Source: Xenorhabdus stockiae
GTDB taxonomy: Bacteria; Pseudomonadota; Gammaproteobacteria; Enterobacterales; Enterobacteriaceae
DNA length: 64,000 nucleotides
Reading direction: 5' to 3'
NCBI RefSeq assembly: GCF_002632825.1
Contig: NZ_NJAJ01000018.1
Span: forward strand, 31,701 to 95,700
Each line of letters opens with the position of its first letter. The stretch's first letter is position 1. Made by a program: the position numbers and the translations under genes. The notes below the pieces were generated by a model. It was not told the DNA's origin and made no database searches. It saw only the letters and a program-made list of their open reading frames with translations. Of the stretch, positions 38,718-48,675 are shown piece after piece.

Positions 38718-39143
38718 ATGCGTCAAAGAACAATTGTCTGTCCTATTATTCAGAATAATGGCGAATACCTGCTTTGTAAAATGGCATCTGATCGTGGTGT
38801 TTTTCCGGGTCAGTGGGCATTGTCCGGAGGAGGAATGGAACCCAACGAAACAATGGAAGCAGCACTGAGACGAGAAATCAGGGAAGAGCTGGGCGAAGCT
38901 CTGGAAATAACGGAAGTGAAACCTTGGGCTTTTCGTGATGATATCCGGATTAAAACGTATCCGGATGGCACTACCGAAGAAATTTACATGATTTACCTTA
39001 TCTTTGACTGTATCAGTACCAACCGGAACATTACATTCAACGAAGAATTTCAGGAAATTGCGTGGGTGTCACCAGAAGCCATGAAAACCATGGATCTGAA
39101 TGAAGCAACACGGGTTACCTTCACCCAGAAAGGAATCATCTGA
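38718..39143 (+). CDS. nudI: NudI, nucleoside triphosphatase (Nudix)
   Basis: 141 residues, very close to E. coli NudI: starts [20 protein letters not shown], has the Nudix box [20 protein letters not shown] then EELGE (GX5EX7REUXEEXGU complete), and [12 protein letters not shown] later. Known substrates are pyrimidine deoxynucleoside triphosphates. Directly follows the kinase-like gene. Confidence 0.93.
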   Translation: MRQRTIVCPIIQNNGEYLLCKMASDRGVFPGQWALSGGGMEPNETMEAALRREIREELGEALEITEVKPWAFRDDIRIKTYPDGTTEEIYMIYLIFDCISTNRNITFNEEFQEIAWVSPEAMKTMDLNEATRVTFTQKGII

Positions 39144-39610
39144 TAAATTCCACCGGCTCATCCCAGCCATCCATGATGAAGGCAGGGGTGGGCTAAACAA
39201 CTCTAACGCTGCAATCTACAGATCTCAGAAGTATGCTGCATATCATCACCAGACCGGAATATAGAGTCAGAGTTGTGGTTCCCGAACTCTCGGCATTTGC
39301 TACCCTGTATCCGCAACTACACATCCAGCGAATTTCTTCATCAAAAGATGAGTGGCTCAAGAGAAAAACGGAGTGAAGACAAACTTATCCCGAACCCCAT
39401 CTGAAAAATTAACAACCTTCAGCTTAGAACTTGCCAAAACGTATTGCGTGATTTTACATCAAATACGCTAAAAAACTTTTGCCATTCTGATCCGACGAGC
39501 TAGAAAAATCCCACCTCATACGTTCCGCAGATTAGAGTAATCAGACTTATTGATGATCCGAGCGCTTGTCAGGCTCACCTTCGGGTAGAAACATCAACAT
39601 ATAGCCGTTC
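39144..39610. other. Spacer between nudI and ars promoter
   Basis: 467 bases. Translation of the plus strand gives only short, interrupted stretches (for example FSLELAKTYCVILHQIR), which I cannot name. It may be decayed mobile or phage DNA. An inverted GC-rich stretch just after nudI (near 39155-39190) could form a weak hairpin. Confidence 0.25.
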
Positions 39611-39674
39611 ATCAAAAACATATTCACTTAAACAAATGTATTATTGACGAGTCGTTACTCCTGAGTATGATATT
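39611..39674 (+). promoter_or_regulatory. ArsR operator and arsR promoter region
   Basis: TCATCAAAAACATATTCACT at 39611-39630 resembles the known E. coli ArsR site (TCAAAAACATATATGACTTAA). TTGACG at 39646-39651 then GATATT at 39669-39674 with 17 bases between is a possible promoter. The -10 is weak. Confidence 0.55.
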
Positions 39675-39696
39675 CAGTTCAGAAATAGGAGTATTT

Positions 39697-40050
39697 ATGA
39701 CTCAGCTTACCCCACTTCATTTTTTCAAATATCTTTCGGATGAGACACGCCTGCGCATCATGTTGTTGCTACGTGAGACCGGCGAGCTGTGTGTTTGCGA
39801 CATCTCAACGGCACTTCAGGAACCGCAGTCTAAAACTTCTCGCCATCTGGCTATGCTTCGCGAAGCCGGGCTGCTTCTAGATAGACGTGAAGGCAAGTGG
39901 ATTTACTATCGTTTGTCTCCACATATCCCTGTCTGGGCAGCTAATGTCCTTGAACAGGCGTTTCAATGCCAGCAGGCTGAGATAGCTCAGTTGAGTACGC
40001 GACTCCAGAAGATCAACTCGACAACAAGCGGTAAATCCTCCTGTCAGTAA
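39697..40050 (+). CDS. arsR: ArsR, arsenic-responsive repressor
   Basis: 117 residues. Winged-helix repressor very like E. coli ArsR: LFKILADETRLGI of that protein is FFKYLSDETRLRI here, followed by ELCVCDISTAL (the Cys-Val-Cys arsenite-binding site) and KTSRHLAMLREAGLLLDRRE, the recognition helix. I start at 39697, with AGGAG 5 bases upstream; an in-frame ATG at 39667 adds 10 residues without support. Heads the arsRB operon. Confidence 0.95.
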   Translation: MTQLTPLHFFKYLSDETRLRIMLLLRETGELCVCDISTALQEPQSKTSRHLAMLREAGLLLDRREGKWIYYRLSPHIPVWAANVLEQAFQCQQAEIAQLSTRLQKINSTTSGKSSCQ

Positions 40051-40110
40051 CAAGAAAAAATTTATTCAAACATATTCGATTTTTCACATGTGTATATTTA
40101 GGAGAAAACT

Positions 40111-41394
40111 ATGTGGCTTGCAGGGGCAATTTTTGTTCTGACTCTGATTCTGGTGATATGGCAACCAAAGGGGCTTGGCATTGGCTGGAGTGCCGTCATT
40201 GGTGCCACACTTGCCTTGATCACAGGTGTTGTGCATATCAGTGATATTCAAGTGGTGTGGCAAATTGTCTGGAACGCAACGGCCGCCTTTATCGCTATAA
40301 TTATCATCAGTCTGTTGCTTGATGAATCGGGTTTTTTTGAATGGGCAGCCCTGCATGTTGCACGTTGGGGAGGGGGTAAAGGCCGTTGGCTTTTCACCTA
40401 CATTATCTTGCTCGGAGCCAGTGTTTCCGCACTGTTTGCAAACGATGGTGCGGCATTGATTCTGACTCCGATAGTGATTGCGATGCTTCTGGCGCTCGGT
40501 TTCAGCCGGGGAGCCACGCTGGCATTTGTCATGGCAGCCGGATTTATTGCCGATACAGCCAGTTTACCTTTGATCGTTTCTAATCTGGTGAATATTGTCT
40601 CTGCTGACTTCTTCAAACTGGGATTTCATGATTATGCCTCAGTAATGGTGCCGGTTGATATCGCCGCTGTCACCGCCACGCTTGCCATGTTGCACTGGTT
40701 TTTCCGCAAAGATATTCCGAAGACCTATGACGTTGCGAAATTGAAATTACCGCGTGAGGCTATTCGTGATGTGCGCACATTCAAAACTGGTTGGATTGTG
40801 CTCGCCCTGTTGTTGATGGGTTTCTTTGCCCTTGAGCCTTTAGGCGTCCCTGTGAGTTTGGTTGCCGCTGTCGCCGCTCTTGTCCTCTGGCTGGTTGCTC
40901 GCCGAAGTCATGTGATCAATACGGGTAACGTACTGAAAAAGGCACCCTGGCAAATCGTTATTTTTTCACTTGGGATGTATCTGGTGGTGTACGGCCTGCG
41001 TAATGTCGGTCTCACCGATGTTCTGTCTGGCATACTGAATACCTTAACTGATTACGGCCTTTGGGGAGCGACACTGGGCACCGGTTTCCTGACAGCAATT
41101 CTGTCATCGGTGATGAATAACTTGCCTACCGTTCTGGTTGGTGCACTTTCTGTTGAATCCAGTATGGCAACGGGTGTTATCAAAGACGCTATGATTTACG
41201 CCAATATTATTGGCAGTGATCTGGGACCTAAAATCACGCCCATTGGGAGCCTGGCGACGTTACTTTGGCTGCATGTTCTCGCGCAGAAAAATATCATCAT
41301 CTCATGGGGCTATTATTTCCGCGTCGGGATAGTAATGACCATTCCGGTTCTTTTTGTGACGTTGTCTGCACTGGCACTGCGCCTGTCGTTTTAA
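40111..41394 (+). CDS. arsB: ArsB, arsenite efflux pump
   Basis: 427 residues, 10-12 transmembrane helices, very close to E. coli ArsB (429 aa): [77 protein letters not shown]. It exports As(III)/Sb(III). Spaced 60 bases after arsR. The reductase arsC, expected next, is broken (see 41440-41520), so arsenate reduction would need another gene. Confidence 0.97.
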   Translation: MWLAGAIFVLTLILVIWQPKGLGIGWSAVIGATLALITGVVHISDIQVVWQIVWNATAAFIAIIIISLLLDESGFFEWAALHVARWGGGKGRWLFTYIILLGASVSALFANDGAALILTPIVIAMLLALGFSRGATLAFVMAAGFIADTASLPLIVSNLVNIVSADFFKLGFHDYASVMVPVDIAAVTATLAMLHWFFRKDIPKTYDVAKLKLPREAIRDVRTFKTGWIVLALLLMGFFALEPLGVPVSLVAAVAALVLWLVARRSHVINTGNVLKKAPWQIVIFSLGMYLVVYGLRNVGLTDVLSGILNTLTDYGLWGATLGTGFLTAILSSVMNNLPTVLVGALSVESSMATGVIKDAMIYANIIGSDLGPKITPIGSLATLLWLHVLAQKNIIISWGYYFRVGIVMTIPVLFVTLSALALRLSF

Positions 41395-41439
41395 TAAGCC
41401 TTTAATTATGGGCCGGATCTCCCGCTAAACAGAAAGAGA

Positions 41440-41520
41440 ATGTGTAATAGCAGATATCACTATTTATCATAATCCGGCCTGTGGTGTTTCGCGCAATACA
41501 CTGGAATTGATCTGTAACAG
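41440..41520 (+). pseudogene. arsC: arsC remnant (5' end of arsenate reductase)
   Basis: The reading frame DITIYHNPACGVSRNTLELI at 41453-41512 is the start of ArsC with its catalytic Cys (NPACG). Upstream, ATG at 41440 with AGAAAGAGA ahead is in a different frame from it, so a frameshift lies between. After ICNS the similarity ends and stops follow. The remaining ~115 codons are gone. Its position right after arsB matches the usual arsRBC order. Confidence 0.85.
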
Positions 41521-41622
41521 TGTATTACTGACCTGTGGTGACACTATAGGAAACAGTACAGCGTTACAAAATGACTGAGCAACTCCCTCTCATCCCCGTC
41601 CTATCGCCATAATATATCCTAT

Positions 41623-42006
41623 TTAAAGCCCGCTTTGTCCCGTTCCAAACGCCACCACGCCGTCCCCATAACACCGCATAATTTTTATCGGTGACCCAGA
41701 GGAATAGGCTGTTAATAAAAGTGAAAAGGCAACCCGTGTATTTTCGGCAGCCACCACATCATCTGGAAAAACTGCATTGTGTTTACTACTCACGTAATTA
41801 TAAAAAGAGATTGTTACTGTTTTTTTTGAACCATCGGGTAAAAAATTAAAAGTAACACTACCATCATTTCCATTATCCACGCCAATATATACGGCTTGTA
41901 CATATCCCGTACGTCCCTCGTTTTTTTTACAATTTCCAGCAAAAGCATAGGCATGACCTTGCATAAGCATCATAATAACAATGCCAATCATAAATTTAAT
42001 TTTCAT
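41623..42006 (-). CDS. Small secreted protein, unknown
   Basis: 127 residues with a signal peptide (MKIKFMIGIVIMMLMQGHAYAF). The mature part is about 105 residues with two cysteines (CKKNEG near the start, MRCYGD near the end) that could pair. The pattern LLLTAYSSGSPIKIMRC recalls small B-subunit-like secreted proteins (compare SubB-type 'SxGxPVxI' strands), but this is a weak impression. Ribosome site AAGGA. Lies between the ars operon and the protease pair, on the opposite strand. Confidence 0.6.
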   Translation of the reverse strand: MKIKFMIGIVIMMLMQGHAYAFAGNCKKNEGRTGYVQAVYIGVDNGNDGSVTFNFLPDGSKKTVTISFYNYVSSKHNAVFPDDVVAAENTRVAFSLLLTAYSSGSPIKIMRCYGDGVVAFGTGQSGL

Positions 42007-42979
42007 ATTATATTCCTTTAGGTTTTAATAAATAACCTGTTGAAACAACGTCGCTATTTAAATCTCATGCCATATCCATTAACCGTTTCCGGAAATATTG
42101 ATATGTAATTAAGAAGATAAAAAATGAGATTAAAATCGATAAAATTAAACCAAATATTAAGACTCCACCTTCAACGCTTATATTTTAAATACAATGGTAT
42201 ATATATTTTTTCATTATTAACTTGATTAGAAATAACTATTTTAGTGTCAGGAATCATAATAACCCATCATTTACTAAAATTAAGTGTAGTTCCACTTCTG
42301 GATTATTACAATAGTTAATTCCCCATTAAAAAAAATTAATCATTTTTGGTTTAAATTCAATTATAACCATTTAATTAATTTAATATTAATATATTTTTAC
42401 GACATTAAATGGTTAATAATTTTAATGACATTTTCAAAAGATACTTTTCTTCAGGGAGGGTTTAATAAGCCACATAAGCACCTGTACAGTAACTTCCCTT
42501 TATGGCGATAATGATCAGGCTCACTGTAATATTAAGCATACACATTCTCTAATTTGAATTAAAAATCAAATAACTGGAATAATGATAATGTATCATAATG
42601 ATAGTTATAGCGAAGAAACATTGAAATTTCTCTAAAAAAATAACAAAAATAATAACCCTGTACTATAATAGATATAGATATTAGCTTTCTTCAAGTCGCT
42701 GGTTTACTTATGGCGAATTAATAGATTACTATTTTAAATCAATAATACAATACGTATGCTTTCAGTCGTTTATTTAAATAATTATCAACTCATTCACTTC
42801 GCTTATAACAATGTTACATTTACTATATTAATGTAATTTAATACATAACACTTTGTTTTAAGTAAAATAATAGATACGTGCTATTTTTGAAAGATCACGT
42901 TTATACCATTTCATCTTCAATTAAATCTACTTATTAAAATATAAATACTATTTAAATTAAAAAATTAAGAGAGTCTAAG
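42007..42979 (+). promoter_or_regulatory. Long AT-rich leader of the second protease gene
   Basis: 973 bases without a gene. The part about 42537-42730 resembles the leader of the first protease copy (about 3241-3440), including TACTATAATA and GATATTA. TATAAT (42664-42669) would give a leader of about 310 bases. The first 500 bases show nothing I can name. Confidence 0.5.
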
Positions 42980-43993
42980 ATGAAGTATATTTTATTAATA
43001 CTATTATTCTCAGCATCTAATGTTTTTGCTACTCAGGATTATGATCCCGCTGCCCGTACAAACCCGAACAGGCATGCTTGCTCTTATGCCATTGATGATC
43101 AAGTCTATAGTCCAGCCCGATATTACAATAACCATCTAAGATATTTAATAGAAAGTAATATAGGACAGGTTGCAGTTTTTAATGGAGGAAGACATTATCT
43201 TGTTGATACTGCAACAGAAATACGTCATGCATTCGATATGTGGCGACGGCGCTTAGCCCAAAGGGGTATCCCCATTACCCTTACTGAAGTCCCTCAAGGC
43301 CCACCGGCTGAAGTTAATTTTTGGTTCTCCAGAGCAGAGACAGACCCAGCATATAACCAGCAAGGTTTTTTACGACAACATAATATACATGCTCTGACAA
43401 CTTTAATCTTACCAGATCAAATTATGAATCGTTACGTATACCCACTTTTTAATATTTCAGGCATTGTTGTATCAGATCAGATGTATTTCTCAGATGAAGA
43501 ATTCAATATATTCAGGGATGCATTGCCTTCAGGCATTGGAGACCAACAAATTGCAAACATGCTAGTTTATTATGTTATGTCTCATGAAATTGGCCATGCT
43601 TTAGGTTTACACCATCCAAATGAAAATATGAGGGATTTTGAATGGTCTCATCAGGACCCTATAGATCTAGAAGCTGGACATTTTTATGGAGAGTCAATTA
43701 CAGCTCTCGTTCCCCGAGGAGCACCAGACGCCAGAACACCATTAATGGGGGCTGACGATGGATATTTTGGACGCTTACATGACCAATTAGGTAGAAGATT
43801 AAACTATGATGATATCGGACCATCAGAATTAGAACTAAACGCTATAGCTACCGAAAATGCATGTGGTGGTTTACATTCATCTCAATCGAAAATAAATGTT
43901 GCACTTTCGGAAAGTTGTAAAGAAAAACCTCGTGTATTTTACCCTATAGCACAGTCACTGGTACCCATTTATCAAACACAATTATTTAACTAA
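42980..43993 (+). CDS. Secreted metzincin-like zinc metalloprotease, copy 2
   Basis: 337 residues: signal peptide (MKYILLILLFSASNVFA), zinc motif HEIGHALGLHHP, Met-turn TPLMGADD, and the family tail (ENACGGLHSSQSK, KEKPRVFYPIAQSLVPIY, ending QTQLFN). Paralogue of the protein at 3656 and in tandem with copy 3, 121 bases on. The 3' end and downstream flank are nearly identical to those of copy 3, pointing to recent duplication or gene conversion. Substrate unknown. Confidence 0.75.
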   Translation: MKYILLILLFSASNVFATQDYDPAARTNPNRHACSYAIDDQVYSPARYYNNHLRYLIESNIGQVAVFNGGRHYLVDTATEIRHAFDMWRRRLAQRGIPITLTEVPQGPPAEVNFWFSRAETDPAYNQQGFLRQHNIHALTTLILPDQIMNRYVYPLFNISGIVVSDQMYFSDEEFNIFRDALPSGIGDQQIANMLVYYVMSHEIGHALGLHHPNENMRDFEWSHQDPIDLEAGHFYGESITALVPRGAPDARTPLMGADDGYFGRLHDQLGRRLNYDDIGPSELELNAIATENACGGLHSSQSKINVALSESCKEKPRVFYPIAQSLVPIYQTQLFN

Positions 43994-44114
43994 AATTTGT
44001 CTAAGAATACTGAACGGTAAGTTGCTATAACAAGCATCTTTCACATCACAGAAAAATGCACACAATATTTCATTCTATAGCTGTGTTACTCACCTAGAAA
44101 AAATGGAGTCTCAA

Positions 44115-45170
44115 ATGAAATATTTTTTATTCGTTTTATTATTAACAGCATATAGTGTTTTAGCAGATAGTGTTTTAGCAGATAGTGTTTTAGCAGATAG
44201 TAATTTTGACCCGAATGCTCGCAATAATCCAAACAGGCACGTTTATTCATATGCTATTAATGATCAAGTTTATAGTCCTGTTCGGTTTTTTAATAATAAT
44301 TTGAGATATAGAATAGATGAACATATAGGGCAAGTGACAGTTAATATTGGCGCAAGAGCTCTTACTGTTAATACCGCACCATTAATACGCTATGCAGCAA
44401 ACCTATGGAATCGACGTTTGAGATCAGCCCAAATCCCGATTCAACTTACTGAAATTACTCAGAGTTCACCGAGTGAAGTGGACTGTTGGATTTCTAGAGC
44501 TAATGACGCACAAGAGGAATATTTAGTTCCACCTCCATCAGTAACGGATCCATCACACCCCCTTACCAACCGGTATTTGGCTTACACAACACTCGTTTTA
44601 CCCGATGAAATGCTAAGTCATTATTCGGTGAAGAATTTTACGAATCCAGGAATAGTTATAGCAAATACATTTTATTTCTCTGAGGAAGTCTTCACCGCAT
44701 TACGAGCACTGATATCTAGCAAATATTCAGAGCAGGACATTGCGAATGTGATAGTTTATTTCACTATGGTTCATGAATTTGGTCATACTTTAGGCCTAAC
44801 TCATCCAATTTTACAACATAGACGTATTGAAACTCACGGAGGGCCATTAAATACTGATAGGGGAGATGTTATGAGCGCAGCACTTACAGCACAGCTTCCT
44901 CGAGGAGTACCAGATGCCGGAATACCTATAATGACATCAAATCTGTCATATTTTCGCACTTTAGCTACCCGGCTAAATCGGAGAATAGTGTATCGCGATA
45001 TTACTCCAACAGAATTAGAATTAGCAGCTATTAGTATGGAAAATTCATGTGGTGGTTCTCCTCCATCTCAATCTAAAAGAAATGTGGTATCTTCGGAAAG
45101 TTGTAAAGAAAAACCTCGTGTATTTTACCCTATAGCACAGTCACTGGTACCCATTTATCAAACACAATGA
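44115..45170 (+). CDS. Secreted metzincin-like zinc metalloprotease, copy 3
   Basis: 351 residues: zinc motif HEFGHTLGLTHP, Met-turn IPIMTSN, and the family tail. The signal peptide is stretched by a 15-base unit repeated three times, giving SVLADSVLADSVLADS. Start at 44115 (MKYFLFVLLL, matching the MKYI start of its paralogues) with GGAG 6 bases upstream; ATG at 44103 lacks a site. The stop TGA replaces TTA of copy 2, so the final Leu-Phe-Asn is lost. Confidence 0.75.
   Translation: MKYFLFVLLLTAYSVLADSVLADSVLADSNFDPNARNNPNRHVYSYAINDQVYSPVRFFNNNLRYRIDEHIGQVTVNIGARALTVNTAPLIRYAANLWNRRLRSAQIPIQLTEITQSSPSEVDCWISRANDAQEEYLVPPPSVTDPSHPLTNRYLAYTTLVLPDEMLSHYSVKNFTNPGIVIANTFYFSEEVFTALRALISSKYSEQDIANVIVYFTMVHEFGHTLGLTHPILQHRRIETHGGPLNTDRGDVMSAALTAQLPRGVPDAGIPIMTSNLSYFRTLATRLNRRIVYRDITPTELELAAISMENSCGGSPPSQSKRNVVSSESCKEKPRVFYPIAQSLVPIYQTQ
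44154..44198 (+). repeat. 15-base tandem repeat in a signal peptide
   Basis: AGTGTTTTAGCAGAT occurs three times in a row without a mismatch (44154-44168, 44169-44183, 44184-44198), then AGT. It encodes SVLAD x3 at the signal-peptide cleavage region of the third metalloprotease. Its length being a multiple of 3 keeps the frame whatever the copy number. Confidence 0.95.
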
Positions 45171-45339
45171 TTTAACTAAAGAAGTCTGAGCGCTAAGAAA
45201 GGCGATCCGTGGTATAGCAGGCATCTTTCTCGCCAAAAGAGAATGCACTATAGCCTATAACGAAGCACACAGCAGATAGCTGAATTTGAACGATGAAGCC
45301 AAAATTGCTTATTTTGTGGTAGCCCGCCCAGAATCTGAC

Positions 45340-45404
45340 ATATAGTGACTTGGTATAAAATGCCATTAGGAAAAAATATGAAATCATGGATACAAGGTAC
45401 ATGA
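45340..45404 (+). pseudogene. Stub of the 147-aa gene (cf. 37643)
   Basis: GACATATAGTGACTTGG then ATAAAATG and AAAATATGAAATCATGGATACA copy the start region of the gene at 37643 (about 37609-37672). It reads MKSWIQGT and stops at TGA (45402-45404). Only the upstream part and the first eight codons remain. Confidence 0.7.
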
Positions 45405-45464
45405 TTTTTATAATTGATTGATTTAATAATAAATCTAAGCAACAACGCCATGAGTAAATTGAGT

Positions 45465-45489
45465 TTTGGCAGGCAAGCCGCCTGCCAAA
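45465..45489 (-). terminator. Hairpin after cheZ
   Basis: TTTGGCAGGC (45465-45474), loop AAGCC, GCCTGCCAAA (45480-45489): a perfect 10-base stem, 40 bases past the cheZ stop. No strong T-run on the minus strand, so termination may be partial or Rho-aided. Confidence 0.65.
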
Positions 45490-45528
45490 TCATTAATAGG
45501 GTGTTCTTTAAAGTAGTATTACTCGTTA

Positions 45529-46188
45529 TCAAAAACCTAAACTATCCAATAAATCATCAACCTGTTCTTGGTTGGCGATAACGCCAACCCCATCCTGGTT
45601 GACCTGCGGGCCATTAAGAAGACTGTCATTCTCTTTTTTCGTTTTGGCCATCTGATCAGAAGGTATATTTTCCATTAATACCATAACCAGTTGTTTTTCC
45701 AGTTCCTGAATGACTTCCATCATCCGTTTGATTACCTGCCCGGTGAGATCCTGAAAGTCTTGTGCCATCATGATCTCAAGTAGTTGGGCATTGGTAAATG
45801 CGGCATGTTCCGGTACGAGATTGAGATAATTTCTCGTGTCCGTGACCAAAGAACGTGCCCCGGCCAGTTCTAAATCAGTCGGGTTTGCAAACCACTCATC
45901 CCAGCGCTGAGTCAGGGATTTTGCAGAAGCCTCTAATTCATTCTGGCGGGGCTGAGCCACTTCAACACAATTCAACACTCTTTCTGCTGCCTGTGCCGTC
46001 ATTTGGACAACGTAATTCAATCGTTCCCTCGCATCAGGGATCGCCTCAGCCGCCTGAGCAATGGTTTGATCCAATCCCAGTTCACGCAGACTATCTCGCA
46101 GCATTCTTGTTAACTGCCCGATACGACTGATTATTTCACTGGTTGTAATCGCCTCATCTCTTCTAGGCATGACTGGATTTTCACTCAT
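45529..46188 (-). CDS. cheZ: CheZ, CheY-P phosphatase
   Basis: 219-residue phosphatase that shortens the CheY-P signal. The conserved [20 protein letters not shown] contains the catalytic Gln, and the C-terminal [10 protein letters not shown] is the CheY-binding helix. Follows cheY by 9 bases and ends the cheR-cheB-cheY-cheZ run. Normal length (214 in E. coli). Confidence 0.97.
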   Translation of the reverse strand: MSENPVMPRRDEAITTSEIISRIGQLTRMLRDSLRELGLDQTIAQAAEAIPDARERLNYVVQMTAQAAERVLNCVEVAQPRQNELEASAKSLTQRWDEWFANPTDLELAGARSLVTDTRNYLNLVPEHAAFTNAQLLEIMMAQDFQDLTGQVIKRMMEVIQELEKQLVMVLMENIPSDQMAKTKKENDSLLNGPQVNQDGVGVIANQEQVDDLLDSLGF

Positions 46189-46197
46189 TTTGTCTCC

Positions 46198-46587
46198 TTA
46201 GAGCCCCAACTTTTCAAAAATTTTGTTGAGCTTTTCTTCCAAAATTGCCGCAGTAAATGGTTTCACAACATAGCCACTGGCTCCGGCCTGTGCGGCTGCA
46301 ATGATGTTTTCTTTCTTTGCTTCCGCCGTTACCATCAGAACCGGTAAAGCAGCCAGTTCACTGTCACTACGAATTGTTTTCAGTAACTCTAGGCCATCAA
46401 TGTTAGGCATGTTCCAGTCAGAAATCACAAAATCAAATTCAGCCGTCCGAAGTTTTGTCAGGGCTTCTGCTCCGTCCTGTGCTTCATCAACATTGTTAAA
46501 TCCCAGTTCTTTCAGCAAATTACGCACAATCCGACGCATGGTTGAAAAGTCATCAACTACCAGAAATCTTAAATCCTTACTTGCCAT
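46198..46587 (-). CDS. cheY: CheY, chemotaxis response regulator
   Basis: 129-residue receiver domain. Acidic pocket in [16 protein letters not shown], phospho-acceptor Asp in [17 protein letters not shown], Thr/Lys switch in [13 protein letters not shown] and [10 protein letters not shown]. CheY-P binds FliM. 140 bases separate it from cheB, including a possible degenerate ERIC-like end near 46645-46700. Confidence 0.98.
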   Translation of the reverse strand: MASKDLRFLVVDDFSTMRRIVRNLLKELGFNNVDEAQDGAEALTKLRTAEFDFVISDWNMPNIDGLELLKTIRSDSELAALPVLMVTAEAKKENIIAAAQAGASGYVVKPFTAAILEEKLNKIFEKLGL

Positions 46588-46727
46588 AAAAACTCCTTGA
46601 AATTTTGTTCATCCGACAGCATCGTGCTGTAAAAGTTAACACTCAATATTCCCTTTATCTTTCAGACTACTATCCTGTAATCTGAAATCCATCGGGCCTA
46701 AATATGACTCAATTCAATCAGCCCCGA

Positions 46728-47780
46728 TTAAATACGAACTGATTGCACGGTGCTGATTTTAGCCAGCATCGTTCTGCTGAGTTTTTGCAGATCCATCACA
46801 TCATCGACAGCCCCCAGCTGGATCGCTGCCCTCGGCATACCAAAGACCACGCAGCTCGCTTCACTTTGTGCCAGTGTATAAGCTCCCGCTTTTTTCATTT
46901 CCAGTAAGCCCGCTGCACCATCACTTCCCATGCCAGTCAGGATAACCCCCACCGCATTACGCCCGGCATATTTGGCCACGGATCGGAACAAAACATCGAC
47001 TGAAGGGCGATGACGATTCACCGGTGGAGCACTACTGGTCATGATTTGGTAATTTGCACCGCTACGGCACAGTTCCATGTGACGATCTCCCGGCGCTATA
47101 TAGGCATGTCCCGGCAGAACCCGTTCACCATCTTCCGCTTCTTTAACAGTAATCTGACTCAGTTTATTAAGCCGCTCGGCAAATGAGCGGGTAAAACCTG
47201 ATGGCATATGCTGCGTGATAAGGAGTGCCGGGCTGGTAATAGGCAAAGGTTGTAACAGGTTTTTAATTGCTTCAGTCCCTCCGGTAGAGGCCCCGACCGC
47301 GATCAATTTTTCACTGGATAACAGTGGCTTAAAACTAAGTGGTGCGTCAACTTTCTCTATGGGTTTCATCGTGCTGACTTTTGCCTGCGCCGCCGCTCTG
47401 ATTTTCTCAGCAATCAGCTCGCTATAGGCCAGCATTCCTTCACGGATCCCCAACTGCGGCTTGGTCACAAAATCCACCGCGCCTAATTCCAGTGCTTTTA
47501 ATGTGATTTCCGAACCTTTTCCCGTCAGGGAGGAAACCATCACTACGGGCATAGGGCGCAACCGCATGAGTTTTTCAAGAAAATCAATTCCGTCCATCCG
47601 TGGCATTTCGACATCCAGTGTCAGTACCTGCGGGTTATGCTTTTTGATTAAATCGCGGGCAACAAAGGGATCAGGCGCACAATCCACAACTTCCATGTCA
47701 GGATGGCTATTGATAATTTCCCGCATGATTTGGCGCATCAGCGCCGAATCATCCACACAAAGAACTGTTATTTTATTCAT
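46728..47780 (-). CDS. cheB: CheB, receptor methylesterase/deamidase
   Basis: 350 residues. Receiver domain with [17 protein letters not shown], then esterase domain with Ser in [14 protein letters not shown], His in [13 protein letters not shown] and Asp in [14 protein letters not shown] (catalytic triad). Overlaps the cheR end by 8 bases. Normal length (349 in E. coli). Confidence 0.97.
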   Translation of the reverse strand: MNKITVLCVDDSALMRQIMREIINSHPDMEVVDCAPDPFVARDLIKKHNPQVLTLDVEMPRMDGIDFLEKLMRLRPMPVVMVSSLTGKGSEITLKALELGAVDFVTKPQLGIREGMLAYSELIAEKIRAAAQAKVSTMKPIEKVDAPLSFKPLLSSEKLIAVGASTGGTEAIKNLLQPLPITSPALLITQHMPSGFTRSFAERLNKLSQITVKEAEDGERVLPGHAYIAPGDRHMELCRSGANYQIMTSSAPPVNRHRPSVDVLFRSVAKYAGRNAVGVILTGMGSDGAAGLLEMKKAGAYTLAQSEASCVVFGMPRAAIQLGAVDDVMDLQKLSRTMLAKISTVQSVRI

Positions 47781-48660
47781 GACCCCTCCTTGCCTGACCT
47801 ACACCGTAAACGGTCTGTCCCTGCAAGTAGAACTCTCGGCTAATTTGAGTAACGTTCTCGGAATGCCCGGCAAAGAGCAGACCATCTGGTTTTAAGAAAT
47901 TGACAAAATGTCGTAAAATTCTTTCCTGCGTTTTTTTATCAAAATAAATCATGACATTACGACAAAAAATCGCATCAAATTTACCTTCAAGTGCCCACTC
48001 AGAATCCAGTAAATTCAGATGCTGAAAGCTGACCATTTCAGTAAGCACCGGGCGAACTCTGGCATATCCTTCATAAAAACCAACACCTTTGAAAAAGTAT
48101 TTTTTCTTTTGACTGTCACTCAGATGCTGTAGTTCATCTAATCGATAAATGCCCTGACGGGCTTTTTCCAGTACCTGAGTATCAATATCACTGGCAATGA
48201 TTTTTATCCGGTTTGAACGATGCCCTAACGCATCACATAACGTCATGGCGATGGAGTACGGCTCTTCTCCGGTTGAAGCGGCTGCACTCCAGACACGGTA
48301 AGTCCCCCCATTTTTTTTACCGGCATGTGCCGCAAGAATCGGAAAATGGTGGGCTTCCCTGAAAAATGCAGTGAGATTAGTTGTCAGGGCATTAACGAAT
48401 AATTCCCATTCCTTACTATGACTGTTCTGTTCCAGAATCGACAAATATTGACCAAAATCATTAAACCCCAGAACACGCAATCGCCTGACCAGACGGTTGT
48501 AAACCATTTCTCGTTTATTTTTTGCCAGTACAATACCAGCCCGCTGGTAAATAAATTGGCAGATACGCTCAAAATGCGCATCCGACAATGTATGCCGCTG
48601 AAACATAAAGTTCAGCGGTACAGTGGCTTCAGTATTTGAAGCCGTTAAGTTGGATTTCAT
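47773..48660 (-). CDS. cheR: CheR, receptor methyltransferase
   Basis: 295 residues. SAM-binding part includes [20 protein letters not shown] and [20 protein letters not shown]. It methylates receptor glutamates and docks on NWETF-type receptor tails; such a tail is present on the receptor encoded at 50354. Start has GAGGTCAG upstream. 15 bases after the receptor at 48676. Confidence 0.97.
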   Translation of the reverse strand: MKSNLTASNTEATVPLNFMFQRHTLSDAHFERICQFIYQRAGIVLAKNKREMVYNRLVRRLRVLGFNDFGQYLSILEQNSHSKEWELFVNALTTNLTAFFREAHHFPILAAHAGKKNGGTYRVWSAAASTGEEPYSIAMTLCDALGHRSNRIKIIASDIDTQVLEKARQGIYRLDELQHLSDSQKKKYFFKGVGFYEGYARVRPVLTEMVSFQHLNLLDSEWALEGKFDAIFCRNVMIYFDKKTQERILRHFVNFLKPDGLLFAGHSENVTQISREFYLQGQTVYGVGQARRGHE

Positions 48661-48675
48661 CTGACCTCAGCGTAC

